From Gillisella terrae (lineage in GTDB: Bacteria > Pseudomonadota > Alphaproteobacteria > Rhizobiales > Rhizobiaceae), in contig NZ_SSOA01000001.1 in NCBI RefSeq assembly GCF_004801395.1, positions 682,001 through 746,000 of the forward strand: a stretch of DNA of 64,000 nucleotides. The letters run 5' to 3'. The position numbers and the translations under genes were made by a program. The notes under the pieces are model-generated. The model was not told the origin of the DNA. It saw only the letters and a list, made by a program, of their open reading frames with translations, and searched no databases. Of this stretch, positions 1 to 11,200 are shown piece after piece (the first letter of the stretch is position 1; every line of letters begins with the position of its first letter).

Positions 1-2
1 AT

Positions 3-740
3 AAAGGGGATTTCCAGACGATTGATTATCAGGAAATGCGCGACATCAACGGTCGCGATGAAATTCCTGAGCGTAAAGTCAAATCTGCCTATGTATCGCT
101 GGGCGTGCGCCATCAGCAGCACGATGAGACGCTTGATCTGGGCGACGGTGGCATGCTGGACGTGACCCGCACAGGTGTCAGCGATGGCGCGAAATTTACC
201 GTTATCTTTATCCATGGCCGGGGTGGTGATCGCCGTCTGGGCGCGGATGATTATAAATTCGGCGGAAATTTCAATCGATTGAAAAATCTTGCTGTTGAGA
301 ATGGCGGCACCTATTATGCGCCCACAGTGCGGTCGTTTGATCAGGCGGGTGTGGCCCAGATTGCCGGATTGATCAATTATGCCTCGACCCATTCGGGTGG
401 GCGGCCGGTGGTGTTATCCTGCGCCTCCATGGGTAGTTTCATTTGCTGGGGCATAACCCGCAATGCCAAGGCGGTTGCACAATTATCGGGCATTGCAATC
501 CTCGGTGGTGCATCGGATCCTGCCTTTATTGGCAGTGTTGCCTTCAAGCGGAAACTGCCGATCTGGTTTACCCATGGTAGCCGCGACAGCGTTTATGCCG
601 CAGGAGATCAAATCGGCCTCTATGATCGCTTGCATCGCGCGGGCTACCCTTGCCGCTTCACGCTGTTTTTGACGGGTTCTCACGGAACACCCGTTCGTAT
701 GACGGATTGGCGCGCCGCGCTGAACTGGCTGATACGGTAA
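3..740 (+). CDS. alpha/beta hydrolase (5'-truncated by window edge)
   Basis: The reading frame is open from the first bases of the window, so the gene starts upstream; an internal ATG at 36 is not necessarily the start. The product looks like an alpha/beta-hydrolase of the phospholipase/carboxylesterase type. Visible landmarks are the oxyanion-side segment VIFIHGRGGD, a nucleophile elbow CASMG (GxSxG-like with Cys in the first position), an acidic residue in THGSRDSVY and a late His in TGSHGTPV, which together make a plausible Ser-Asp-His triad in the right order. No signal peptide can be judged because the N-terminus is missing. The substrate is unknown. It is followed by a 160-base gap and tpiA on the same strand. 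Confidence 0.75.
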   Translation, partial: KGDFQTIDYQEMRDINGRDEIPERKVKSAYVSLGVRHQQHDETLDLGDGGMLDVTRTGVSDGAKFTVIFIHGRGGDRRLGADDYKFGGNFNRLKNLAVENGGTYYAPTVRSFDQAGVAQIAGLINYASTHSGGRPVVLSCASMGSFICWGITRNAKAVAQLSGIAILGGASDPAFIGSVAFKRKLPIWFTHGSRDSVYAAGDQIGLYDRLHRAGYPCRFTLFLTGSHGTPVRMTDWRAALNWLIR

Positions 741-902
741 GCTCAGGGCAGGGTTCTGCTACATTAAGCGTAGCTAAATTTATGCTCTATTTAATGGCAT
801 ATTGCATTGCAACTTGCCTTTTTTACGCGCACGTTCTTTTATGTAGGCTACGCTCTTTATAGGGTGAATGTTAGAATTTCAGGTCTGGGGTTTGGAGACG
901 AT

Positions 903-1673
903 ATGACACCGAATGTGCGCCCACTGGTTGCTGGCAACTGGAAAATGAATGGTACGCGGGATTCTCTGGATCAAATCAAGGCGATATCGGAGGGTGTGAA
1001 GGGTGACTTGTCGGAAAAAGTTGAAAGCCTGATCTGCCCACCCGCAACCTTGCTTTACGTGGCGACGGCTCTTTGCGAGGACAGCCCGCTTTGGATTGGT
1101 GCGCAGGATTGCCATCAAAATGCATCGGGTGCGCATACCGGTGAAATTTCAGCAGACATGATTGCTGATTGCTTTGGTACTCATGTGATCGTTGGCCATT
1201 CAGAGCGCCGCACAGATCACGCTGAAACGGACCATCTGGTGCGCGCCAAGGCCATTGCCGCCAATGCCGCCGAGCTCACGGCCATTATCTGCATTGGCGA
1301 AACCGCAGATGAGCGCAAAAGCGGCCAGACGCTCGATATTCTCAAGCGTCAGTTGGCGGGTTCCGTGCCGGATGACGCGAATGCCGAAAATACGGTTATT
1401 GCCTATGAGCCTGTCTGGGCTATTGGCACGGGTTTGACGCCGACATCTGAAAATGTGGCCGAGGCCCACGCCTTTATGCGCGCAGAGCTGACACGTCGAT
1501 TCGGTGATGAAGGTGCGAAGATGCGTATTCTTTACGGTGGTTCGGTCAAGCCATCGAATGCGAAAGAATTGATGAGCGTTGACAATGTGGATGGCGCGCT
1601 GATTGGCGGCGCAAGCTTGAAAGCCAGCGATTTTCTCGCCATATACAATGCCTATTCGGAAATCCTCGCCTGA
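903..1673 (+). CDS. tpiA: triosephosphate isomerase
   Basis: Interconverts dihydroxyacetone phosphate and glyceraldehyde 3-phosphate in glycolysis and gluconeogenesis. The 256-residue protein has the expected TIM-barrel length. Active-site motifs are all present: GNWKMNG near the N-terminus (Asn/Lys), GHSERR (electrophilic His), [11 protein letters not shown] (catalytic Glu and loop 6) and the phosphate-binding YGGSVKPSN near the C-terminus. The ATG at 903 is chosen because it follows a GGAGA ribosome-binding site and puts the conserved VAGNWKMN in the usual position; upstream in-frame starts would add an unconserved extension. It lies ahead of secG and pyrG, an order common in Rhizobiales. 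Confidence 0.97.
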   Translation: MTPNVRPLVAGNWKMNGTRDSLDQIKAISEGVKGDLSEKVESLICPPATLLYVATALCEDSPLWIGAQDCHQNASGAHTGEISADMIADCFGTHVIVGHSERRTDHAETDHLVRAKAIAANAAELTAIICIGETADERKSGQTLDILKRQLAGSVPDDANAENTVIAYEPVWAIGTGLTPTSENVAEAHAFMRAELTRRFGDEGAKMRILYGGSVKPSNAKELMSVDNVDGALIGGASLKASDFLAIYNAYSEILA

Positions 1674-1810
1674 TGGAATTTGCGTGATAGAACTTGCCGT
1701 ATAAAATCGGATAAGGGCTTTCTTTGCGGCGGCTCCTGTTGTAAAGAGCCGCCGAACGTTGTTTTGACTTCGCCGAAATTGGCCCAACCTGGGCAGGATG
1801 GATTGTACCC

Positions 1811-2200
1811 ATGCAGACCGTATTAATCGTCATTCACCTCATGATCGTGCTGGCTCTTGTTGGCGTGGTGCTGATTCAGCGGTCCGAAGGCGGCGGTCTG
1901 GGCATTGGTGGTGGTTCAGGCTTCATGTCGGCGCGCGGCGCGGCCAACGCATTGACCCGCACAACGGCCATTCTGGCAGCGCTTTTCTTCATCACCTCGC
2001 TTGGTCTTGGTATCATGACGCGGTTTGAAGCCAAGCCAACGGATATCCTTAACCGGATTCCCGCAGGCCAGCAGGCTCCAGCCGGCAATGTGCTTGATCA
2101 GCTTCCTGGTGCGGCTCCAGCCACAACTGCACCTGCTGCGGGTGCAGCTGCGCCTGCCGCTCCAGCCAAGCAGCCAGACAGCGTTCCAACCGGCAACTGA
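1811..2200 (+). CDS. secG: preprotein translocase subunit SecG
   Basis: Small accessory subunit of the SecYEG channel in the inner membrane. The 129-residue protein has two membrane helices (about residues 3-21 and 52-72) joined by a loop with the family-typical QRSEGGGLG and glycine-rich GGGSGFMSARG. The C-terminal tail is low-complexity Ala/Pro/Thr, as is usual in alphaproteobacterial SecG. The gene sits between tpiA and pyrG and is closed by a strong hairpin terminator. Confidence 0.95.
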   Translation: MQTVLIVIHLMIVLALVGVVLIQRSEGGGLGIGGGSGFMSARGAANALTRTTAILAALFFITSLGLGIMTRFEAKPTDILNRIPAGQQAPAGNVLDQLPGAAPATTAPAAGAAAPAAPAKQPDSVPTGN

Positions 2201-2210
2201 TCGGTTTTAA

Positions 2211-3959
<1,749 letters not shown>

Positions 3960-3984
3960 GTCCGTCAGGTTTATAGGAAGAATT

Positions 3985-4012
3985 AAAAACCCGCCGTTCT
4001 GGCGGGTTTTTT
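3985..4012 (+). terminator. rho-independent terminator after pyrG
   Basis: The stem AAACCCGCC / GGCGGGTTT with a 5-base loop ends in a run of six T. On the other strand the A run upstream also makes it usable for the convergent thioesterase gene, so it may be bidirectional. Confidence 0.85.
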
Positions 4013-4058
4013 CGTCTCAATTTCAGGGTAGCGGGGTGCCTGCAACGGCCCGGAGGCT

Positions 4059-4463
4059 CTATTGAGGCAAGAATATATTGGCGATATCGGGCGAGATGCG
4101 ACGCGGCCGCCGCGTCGTGACATCGACACAGCACCAGGAACTGCGAACCTCTGTTGCAAGATCATCGCCACGCTTGAACAGGGTGGTAAAGGATGCCCTT
4201 GAACCGTGGGTGCCTGTGGCCGTCACCTGTGCCTCAACGTGGTCATTGAGAAAAACCGGCATTCGGTAGGATATTTCATGCTTCAGAGCGACCCAGAGCA
4301 TTTGCTCACGTGCCTCAAGGGTTGAGCCGTGCTCCCAATAGCTCACAACAGCTTCCTGCACCCACTGAAGGTATACGGCATTATTGACATGGCCCATGTG
4401 GTCGATGTCACCGGGTGAGATCGATATAAGGTGGTGATAGGTGGGTATCGGTGCTTGGGTCAT
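4059..4463 (-). CDS. acyl-CoA thioesterase, 4HBT (hot-dog) family
   Basis: A 134-residue hot-dog-fold thioesterase of the YbgC/FadM-like group, predicted to hydrolyse acyl-CoA esters in the cytosol. The diagnostic helix start is DIDHMGHVNNAVYLQWVQEA, in which the first Asp is the usual catalytic residue and HxNN is strongly conserved. The start at 4463 gives the normal family length; a longer frame starting at 4577 would add 38 residues with no family resemblance. The ribosome-binding site before 4463 is weak, so the start is only moderately sure. It is convergent with pyrG. The acyl substrate is not predictable. Confidence 0.8.
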   Translation of the reverse strand: MTQAPIPTYHHLISISPGDIDHMGHVNNAVYLQWVQEAVVSYWEHGSTLEAREQMLWVALKHEISYRMPVFLNDHVEAQVTATGTHGSRASFTTLFKRGDDLATEVRSSWCCVDVTTRRPRRISPDIANIFLPQ

Positions 4464-4745
4464 TGTTAGAAAATAGGTTGACCACTTGGATGATTCAATG
4501 CCGACGATGTGGCGATATTGCTGCGCAAAACAACTGAAAATCGTATTTCTGCTTTGAGGAAAATTAAAAGTTGACATGTCTGTGCACAGGCTCTATTGAT
4601 AGCACATCGATATTTTCTTGCTGAGCTTTGGTTGTTGCGCGATTAGCACCGCGCCCTTAACGAACCCTCCCTTTAAAACAATCGTTACCTTGATCTGCAG
4701 CGCATCCGCGCTGTGGGCACTTATATTGCTATGAAAGGGTTCATC

Positions 4746-4955
4746 ATGACCACTGGCACAGTTAAATGGTTTAATTCCACAAAAGGCTTCGGCTTCATTC
4801 AGCCTGACAACGGCGGCGAGGATGCATTCGTGCATATTTCTGCTGTAGAGCGCGCTGGCATGCGCGAAATCGTTGAAGGCCAGAAGGTTTCCTACGATCT
4901 CGAGCGTGACAACAAGTCCGGCAAGATGTCGGCTTGCAACCTTCAGGCTGCTTAA
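4746..4955 (+). CDS. cold-shock protein, CspA family
   Basis: A 69-residue single OB-fold nucleic-acid chaperone. The RNP1 motif KGFGFIQP and RNP2-like DAFVHISAV are intact, and the N-terminus GTVKWFN is classic. The ATG at 4746 follows AAAGGG at the right distance; an in-frame ATG at 4713 would add a non-conserved leader. The non-coding stretch upstream (4578-4745) may include a long leader, as is usual for csp genes, but no clear structure is visible. A terminator follows at 5020. Confidence 0.95.
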   Translation: MTTGTVKWFNSTKGFGFIQPDNGGEDAFVHISAVERAGMREIVEGQKVSYDLERDNKSGKMSACNLQAA

Positions 4956-5019
4956 TTCGGTCTCGGCTTTCCTTTGACCACGGATGTACTGGCATTGTTG
5001 AAGGCATGAAACCATCTGA

Positions 5020-5047
5020 GGTCAGGCGACTAGCCTGGCCTTTTTTT
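5020..5047 (+). terminator. rho-independent terminator after the csp gene
   Basis: An 8-bp stem (GGTCAGGC with GCCTGGCC, one G-T pair) and a 5-base loop are followed by seven T. Confidence 0.85.
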
Positions 5048-5077
5048 ATATGTGCGACTGCGCGTTCACATGTTCTG

Positions 5078-5166
5078 TGGCGCGCCACATATGGCGCATG
5101 CGCTGTAAGTTTATGTTTTCCCATCGGATTTATCCGAAAACCGGTTCCCGCTTTTCGGCCCGATGC
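5078..5166. repeat. rhizobial intergenic palindrome (AAAACCGG type) with a repeat-like left part
   Basis: The right part (5121-5166) folds as nested inverted repeats, CATCGG...CCGAAAA and TTTTCGG...GATG, around the core AACCGGTTCCCGC. A copy with the same core and layout lies at 8103-8151. The left part, GCGCCACATATGGCGCATGCGCTGTAA, resembles the first hairpin of the two-hairpin repeat found at 16.5-27.3 kb. No coding sequence is supported in 5048-5295. Confidence 0.6.
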
Positions 5167-5295
5167 TTCAGGTTAAGTGCAGTGTGCCTTGCCAAAGAGT
5201 TGCGAGACAAAAATTTGTCTATCGGCTCGCCACTTTCAAAATATGTCAGATACCGCGAAATTTATTCGGAATGACATTTCAACTGGAATAGAGAT

Positions 5296-5676
5296 TTGAA
5301 AAACGTCAAAAATAACGAACTTCACGACAGACGCGTTACTGCGACCGATGCAAAGGCTGCTCAGTTAGCTGCTTTTCGGGCCGCCCAGTCTGCTGCTGAT
5401 CCAGCCCGCGAAGCAAAGCGTGCTGAGCGAGTTGCAATTGCCGAAGCGCGCGACGCCCGGCAAGCAGAACGCAAACAGGCGAAGATTGATGAGAAAATCC
5501 GCCTTGAAGCTGAGGCCGTGGAGCGCGAAGCCGCTCTGGAAGCCGAAGCGAATGCGGAAAGTCTTGCTCGTGAACTGGCCGACAAGAATCGTATTGCTCG
5601 TGTCTTGGATGACGAAGCAGCACGGAAGGCCGAGCGTGACAAACGTTATGCCAATCGCAAGGCGCGCCAAGCGTAA
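5296..5676 (+). CDS. DUF6481 family protein, charged coiled coil
   Basis: A 126-residue, highly charged, Ala/Glu/Arg/Lys-rich protein that should be almost wholly alpha-helical. It resembles the small DUF6481 family found in Rhizobiales, which have an N-terminal helix with a DR motif and a Lys/Arg-rich tail (here DKRYANRKARQA). Function is unknown. The start is a TTG at 5296; no ATG is available near the start of the homologous region, and the ribosome-binding site is weak (AATAGAGA). It follows the cold-shock gene on the same strand and ends in a terminator. Confidence 0.7.
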   Translation: MKNVKNNELHDRRVTATDAKAAQLAAFRAAQSAADPAREAKRAERVAIAEARDARQAERKQAKIDEKIRLEAEAVEREAALEAEANAESLARELADKNRIARVLDDEAARKAERDKRYANRKARQA

Positions 5677-5695
5677 ATCAAGCGGTTGAGAACGC

Positions 5696-5728
5696 TGTGC
5701 GCCATTTCTGGCGCACAAAGGCTTTTTT
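5696..5728 (+). terminator. rho-independent terminator after the DUF6481 gene
   Basis: The stem TGTGCGCC / GGCGCACA with a 6-base loop is followed a few bases later by six T. Confidence 0.75.
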
Positions 5729-5789
5729 CGGTCTTTCTATTTGCTGTTCGCCTCAGATCGCTTCCGATTGAACGAATACTTTAATAATC

Positions 5790-6986
5790 CTAGGTCGCGA
5801 TATGGGGTTTCAGCCTTGCGACATACACCGATATGAGAATTGCGACCAAGGCAATTGCTGCGGCGACATAGCCAAGGTGAGACAGACTCCAGCGCTGAAT
5901 GACGGCCCCGCCGATGAGCGCGCCCAGGCCAATGCCAGCATTGGCCATGGACACATTGAGTGTACCAGCAAGAGCTTGGGCGTGGGATGCGGCTTTCATC
6001 ACCCGTATCTGGCAAATTGGATAGAGCGCTGTATTGGCGATGCCCCAGACTGCAAGTGCTGGAATGAGGAAAATATGAGACGATGAAAAGGCTGTCGCGG
6101 CGATCATTCCGCCCGCGAGAACCATCGTGGCAACGCCTGTCGCCATAACGGGCCCGCGCTCCACCATATTGCCTCCCAGCCAATTTCCGATCAGGCCAAA
6201 TAAACCAAATCCCATCAGCCACCAACCCACTTGGGCTGAAGGAACGCCTGCCACCGTTTCGAGGATATCGGCAAGATAGGTGTAGGCTGTGAACATAGCC
6301 GTAAAAACCACCACGGACAGTATGATATTTCCTCGAAAAAATGGGTCTTTCAGGATTTGCGCTTGTGCCAGCGCACTCATTTTTTCTGGTTTCGTCATGG
6401 TTGGCATGAAGAATCCCAGGAGAATTGCCATTAAGAGCGAGAGCGCGGCAAGGCTCCAGAACGTTCCGCGCCAGCCCAAGGCATCAGCAATCAGCGTGCC
6501 TAAGGGAATGCCCAGGACCATGGCTGCAGCAATGCCCATATAAACCTGCGCGATGGCTTTGCTGGCGCGCTTTGATCCCGCCAGCTGCCCTGCGGTTTCG
6601 CTGGCGGTGCCCCAAAACACGGGCAAAGCCAAGGCCGGTACAAACCTTCCAATGCCCAGCACCCAGATATTGGGTGCCAACGCCGCGATGGCATTGGATA
6701 GGGCAAAAAGAGCCAAGATCGACACAAAGAGCCGCTTGCGCTCAAAATGCGACACCATCGCCGTGAGAAAGGGTCCGGCAAGCATGACCGTGAAGGCAAA
6801 GAGCGTCACGAGTTGTCCCGCCGCTGAGACGGAAATGCCCAAATCACGGGCAAGGCCTGGCAACATGCCGACAATGATGAATTCCGTCGTGACGATTAGA
6901 AAAGCAGAGACGGCTAGAAAAATGACGGACATGCCGCCGCTGGATCTTTGTCCTGTTGCTGATTGACACGAAAGGTTGATTGACAT
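5790..6986 (-). CDS. MFS transporter, DHA1 (AraJ/YdhP-like) family
   Basis: A 398-residue inner-membrane secondary transporter with about twelve hydrophobic helices. It resembles the drug/sugar-efflux DHA1 group: TTEFIIVGMLPGLARDLGISVSAAGQLVTLFA at the N-terminus, in which a TEF-x-x-x-G motif in helix 1 and the SxxxAG of helix 2 are typical. The start at 6986 has a clear GGAGAG site; a longer frame from 7079 would run through the divergent promoter. It is transcribed away from a LysR regulator, which suggests local control, probably of export of a small molecule. The substrate is unknown. Confidence 0.85.
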   Translation of the reverse strand: MSINLSCQSATGQRSSGGMSVIFLAVSAFLIVTTEFIIVGMLPGLARDLGISVSAAGQLVTLFAFTVMLAGPFLTAMVSHFERKRLFVSILALFALSNAIAALAPNIWVLGIGRFVPALALPVFWGTASETAGQLAGSKRASKAIAQVYMGIAAAMVLGIPLGTLIADALGWRGTFWSLAALSLLMAILLGFFMPTMTKPEKMSALAQAQILKDPFFRGNIILSVVVFTAMFTAYTYLADILETVAGVPSAQVGWWLMGFGLFGLIGNWLGGNMVERGPVMATGVATMVLAGGMIAATAFSSSHIFLIPALAVWGIANTALYPICQIRVMKAASHAQALAGTLNVSMANAGIGLGALIGGAVIQRWSLSHLGYVAAAIALVAILISVYVARLKPHIAT

Positions 6987-7093
6987 GTTTTCTCTCCAAA
7001 TGCTTGGAGCGATCAATAATATGGATCCTAGATCTCGTCTTGCGGCCATTTTTCCATTATCTATGGACTTAAATTCCACAATAGCGAGATTGC
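6987..7093. promoter_or_regulatory. divergent promoter region between the MFS and LysR genes
   Basis: These 107 bases separate two divergently transcribed genes, the usual place for LysR-type operators. The region is AT-rich in parts and contains short imperfect inverted repeats around GGATCCTAGATC, but no T-N11-A site can be singled out by eye with confidence. Confidence 0.5.
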
Positions 7094-7999
7094 ATGTTTG
7101 AGACGGAGCGGTTGAAGGGTATCGAGGCCTTTGTGCAAGCGGCGCAGACTGGGAGTTTTACAGCTGCTGCGCATCGTCTCAATTTAACCAACTCGGCCAT
7201 TGGCAAGAGTGTCGCGCGCTTGGAGGCGCGGCTCGGGCGGCGACTGTTTGAGCGCACCACCCGGCGCTTGACACTGACCGATGCTGGCGAGGCCTTTTAT
7301 GCCATATGCTCGCGCGCACTCGCTGACTTGGCCGAAGCAGAAGCGGTGATGGTGGCTCATGATCGAGAGCCTGTGGGCAGATTGAAGATTAACGTTCCCG
7401 TCGCATTTGGTCATATGCGGGTTATGCCGATTATTCTTGCGCTTGCTGAAATGCATCCGGGATTAAGGCCGGAGGTTCATTTTACCGATCGCTTTGTTGA
7501 TGTGGTAGAGGAAAGTGTAGATGTTGCAGTCCGCATCACAGCGTCGGAGGTCTGGCCGGAGGCGTTGGGCAGGCGGTATTTGGGCCGGGAAAAGCTCATC
7601 ATCTGTGCTGCACCCTCGTTTCTGGCACGTTGCGGTACTCCTCATTCATTTGATGATCTGAATGGCATGGCCATTTTATATGGTCGGCCAGATGGCACGA
7701 CCATGCCTTGGCGCATTGTGACTGAGCATGGCTTGGTTGAGAGCAAGTCGTTTGAAGGCCGGCTTGCATTGGGCAGTGCCGAGGCCCAAGTTGCCGCCGT
7801 CAAGGCAGGTTTGGGCGTTGCGCAGCTGGCGACGTGGTTGATCGAGGATGCGTTGGAAACCGGTGAGCTTGTCGAGATTATGCCGGAGATGGCCGCAGAC
7901 GGTTTGCCGCTCTATCTGGTTTGGCCACGCGCGCGCCAACTGAGCCCTAAAATTGACGCGGCAATCGAGATGCTGTCGCATTCCCTCCGGATCAGGTAG
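7094..7999 (+). CDS. LysR-family transcriptional regulator
   Basis: A 301-residue regulator with an N-terminal winged helix-turn-helix (about residues 8-66: FVQAAQTGSFTAAAHRLNLTNSAIGKSVARLE, then RLFERTTRRLTLTDAG) and a C-terminal periplasmic-binding-protein-like effector domain (about residues 92-298). The full family length is present. It is divergent from the MFS exporter gene and probably controls it, with the inducer unknown. It ends just before a pair of intergenic palindromes. Confidence 0.92.
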   Translation: MFETERLKGIEAFVQAAQTGSFTAAAHRLNLTNSAIGKSVARLEARLGRRLFERTTRRLTLTDAGEAFYAICSRALADLAEAEAVMVAHDREPVGRLKINVPVAFGHMRVMPIILALAEMHPGLRPEVHFTDRFVDVVEESVDVAVRITASEVWPEALGRRYLGREKLIICAAPSFLARCGTPHSFDDLNGMAILYGRPDGTTMPWRIVTEHGLVESKSFEGRLALGSAEAQVAAVKAGLGVAQLATWLIEDALETGELVEIMPEMAADGLPLYLVWPRARQLSPKIDAAIEMLSHSLRIR

Positions 8000-8050
8000 C
8001 GGATTGCAACTTCCACCAATCCCGACGACTGGAGCGTTACACAATCGGTC

Positions 8051-8090
8051 TAGAGCCTGTCAGGTTCAGATTGAACCAGACAGGCTCTAA
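8051..8090. repeat. palindromic repeat (TAGAGCCTGT...ACAGGCTCTA)
   Basis: A long near-perfect inverted repeat, TAGAGCCTGTC...GACAGGCTCTA, with an inner GGTTCA/TGAACC stem. A related but looser copy is at 32353-32396. There is no T run, so it is not an obvious terminator, although it directly follows the LysR gene. Confidence 0.7.
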
Positions 8091-8102
8091 ACTTGTCTGT
8101 GT

Positions 8103-8151
8103 GAGTTTGCCTTTTCGGGAAAACCGGATTCCACTTTTCCCTGACAAACTC
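8103..8151. repeat. rhizobial intergenic palindrome (AAAACCGG type)
   Basis: Nested inverted repeats: outer GAGTTTG / CAAACTC and inner GGGAAAA / TTTTCCC around the core CCGGATTCCAC. It has the same layout as 5121-5166. Elements with an AAAACCGGNTTCC core are widespread in rhizobial intergenic DNA. Confidence 0.65.
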
Positions 8152-8215
8152 TAGTAAATGATGCCACGGATATTCAGTGTCGATGCGACCCCTTTTATGG
8201 GCAACTACGTGCAAC

Positions 8216-8243
8216 AAAAAACCGGAGCGAAAGCCCCGGTTTT
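8216..8243 (-). terminator. rho-independent terminator of the growth pole ring gene
   Basis: Read on the minus strand: AACCGGGGC, loop TTTC, GCTCCGGTT, then a T run. It lies just past the stop codon of the giant gene. Confidence 0.8.
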
Positions 8244-8264
8244 GAGTGTTTTGCAATTCGGTGA

Positions 8265-11200
8265 TCAGGTGAACCGGCCTGCCGCATGCGCCAGCATGGT
8301 GTAGACCTTGCCGGTGTCCGAGGTGAGGTAGGATTGCGTGATCGACTTGTCGCGATCAGTTTTGGCAACATCCGACAGCAGCTTTTCAAAATCAGCGATA
8401 TAGCGGTCAACGGCGGTACGGAATTCCGGTTCGCGATCATATTTGCGCTGAATTTCATCAAAGGTCTGCTGACCCTTCAGCGTGTAGAGACGACGGGTAA
8501 AGACGTCTCGCTCGCCACGCTGATACCGACGCCACAAGTCTACAGAGGCGTCGTGGTCAATGGCGCGGGCAATATCCACCGACAACGAGTTGAGGGACTC
8601 GACCATATGGCGTGGATTGCGGGCGTCATTGCTGCGTGGAGCCTCTGCAGCCGGGCGTGCCCGGTTTGTGGAAGTGCCTGTCTGCTCTTCCAAAGATGCA
8701 CCGCGCAGAAGATCGCTGATCCAGCCGCCAGACTGCTCACCGGTGCCTGATGGGGCTGGTGCTTGATCGATTGGCAGGTTGCCCCGCAGGCCAAGCTGTT
8801 GCGCAGGTGTCTGGCGCGGCGGTGCAACAGGTGTCGCTCTCGTCTGCTGCGCCGGTGCTGCCGCTCTAGGAGCAGGTGCCGCTGGCTTGACAGGCGTTGC
8901 GCGTGGGGCAGGCTGGGAAATTTCCATCTGCTGCGCACTGCGACCGACGAGCTGCGAAATGTCCTGCAAGGCCTTGATTTGCTCGGCAACAGCCCTGCGC
9001 ATGGCGCTGGCGCTTTCTTTCGCCTCTTCTGGCAGATCGAAGGCACCACGCTTCAGTTCGTTGCGGGTCAAATCCAGCTCGTTGCGAATTTCCTGCGCGG
9101 AGCGGCGGATTTCGTTGGTTGCGCCAGAGAAACGACCAAGCGCATCTTCCACCGACGAGCGGATGGCTTCGCGCATGTGCTTTGCGGTGCCATCGGACTT
9201 TTGACCGGCCTCCGTCAAGATGCGATCAACATCACTGAGCGAAGACGAAAGGCCATCACGCAGACGATTGGCGAGGTCTGTCGAGCGTTTCTCGGCAGTG
9301 CCAAGCGTCTGCTCGATCGAACGTGTCGCTTCTTCACCGGCAGACAACAGCGCATCGCGCATGGAATCGGCCGTCGTCTTTGCCTTCTGCTCGGTTTCAC
9401 CGAGAATCTGGCCAATGTCCGCAAAGGATGTTTCGATGCCGTGGCGAAGATTGCCCGCGACCTGATTTGAGCGGTGCTCAACCTGATCAAACGCGCCATC
9501 CACCATGCCAGCCAGAGACTTCATGGTGTTTTCGATTTCTTCGGAGCGCTTTACGATGCCGATCGACAAATCGCGCAGAGCCTGTTGGCGCTCCTCCAGC
9601 GTGCCGGCAAGATTGGATTGCGCCGCAGCCAGAAGATCTGATGCCTGACCCAGCACCTTGGCGTGATCGCCAAACCGGCCAACAATGCCGGTGACCTGTG
9701 ACAAGGCCTGCTCTGAGGCATTGGTGAGGCGTTCCAGATTGCTTTCCAGCAAACGACCAGAGCTGCCCAGAACATCGGCTGCCTTGTTGGCTGTGGCCGC
9801 CAGACGATCTGTTGTCGCGCCAAACTGCCGGTCGGCTTCGGCCATAGACTGCGATGCCTGTGAAACAACGGCATGAAGCGTCTCGTTGGTTTCTGTGAGA
9901 CGATTGATCATGTGGCCCGCCGTGTTGGCCAATGTCTGTTCGGTCGCATTCATTTGCTCGGCGGCCTTGGCGGCGCGCGCGGTGAGGGCGTCCGTCAGCT
10001 GGGTATTTTCCTGACGCAGACGATTGGCGCTTTGCTCTGCCGCCTGAGCGATGCGTGCCGCAGCATCAAGACCAATTTGCGAGAATTGCTCAACAGTCGG
10101 CTTGGCATTTTCTTCAATCAGGCGGGCGAGTTCGGAAGAGCGACCGGCGAGCATGGAGTTCAACTCGCGGGTGCGTTCATCCAGCGTCGTGCGGATGGCG
10201 CTGCTGCGGACTTCCAGAGCTTTATCGGCACTGTCAAGCGCGGAGGAGAACTCTGCCGTTGTGCTGGAGAGGCTGGCTTTAAGAGCTCCGCCGCGGGCCT
10301 CAAGTGCTTTTTCAGCTTCGCTCAAGGCGCTGGCAATGCTGCCAGCCTGCGTTGACATGGTTGTTTGTGCATCGGCAACCTTGCGAACAATGGCGTCGCC
10401 AGCTTCCGAGAAGCTTTGAGCAAGCTGCGCACCCTGACCGGCGAGGCGGTTTTGGGTTTCACTGATGCGGCGCGCCAGATTGTCGGATTGCTCCAGCACA
10501 GAGCGCGAAAACTCTTCGTTTTTGGCGCTGACAGTGTTTGTGAATTGCTCGCCCGTGCGGCTGAGCAATTCGGCAGATTTTTGCGCTTCGGCATCAATCT
10601 CGCGGGTGGCACCAATCACGGCTTCGCGCAAGGAGGTTGCCAGCCCGGCAGCCTTGCCCTCAATCGTGTTGTTCACATTTTGCAGGCCAACATTCAGTGC
10701 GCGGTCCATGGTGGAGAGACGCTCATCAATGATCGAGGTGCGGCTATCCAGCGTTTCAGCAACCCGTTGGGTGGCATCACCAAGGGTCTGTTCAATCTTT
10801 TGCGTTGCATCGGCGCTGACGCGCTCAAGATCCGAAACTTTTTCGGACAATTTGGCCGCGACAGTCTCTCCCGCAGTGGACACCTTGAGGTCAACGGTCT
10901 CGATGCTGCTGCTGATGCGGCTTTCCAGACTGTTGAGGCTGGTTTCCATCCGGTTGCCGGTTTCGCTCAAGCGATCGGTCACACCGGTGAGAGTGTTTTC
11001 CACACGGGCCGAGAATTCGTCGGCCGTGCGGGTGATTTCCCGCGCGGTCTCTCCAAACTCGGACGCGATTGCACCGGCAGAACCGCGCAGGCGGTCCTGC
11101 AACTCGCGACCGCTGGCATCGATGGTGTCGCGCAGATTTTTCTGCTGCTCTTCCAGAGTCATTTCCAACATGCCAGCGCTGGCGGCGATGGATGTGCCAA

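Noticed and set aside
8763..9470. 235-residue plus-strand frame opposite the C-terminal part of the growth pole ring gene
   Set aside because: Arg/Cys-rich composition typical of an antisense frame.
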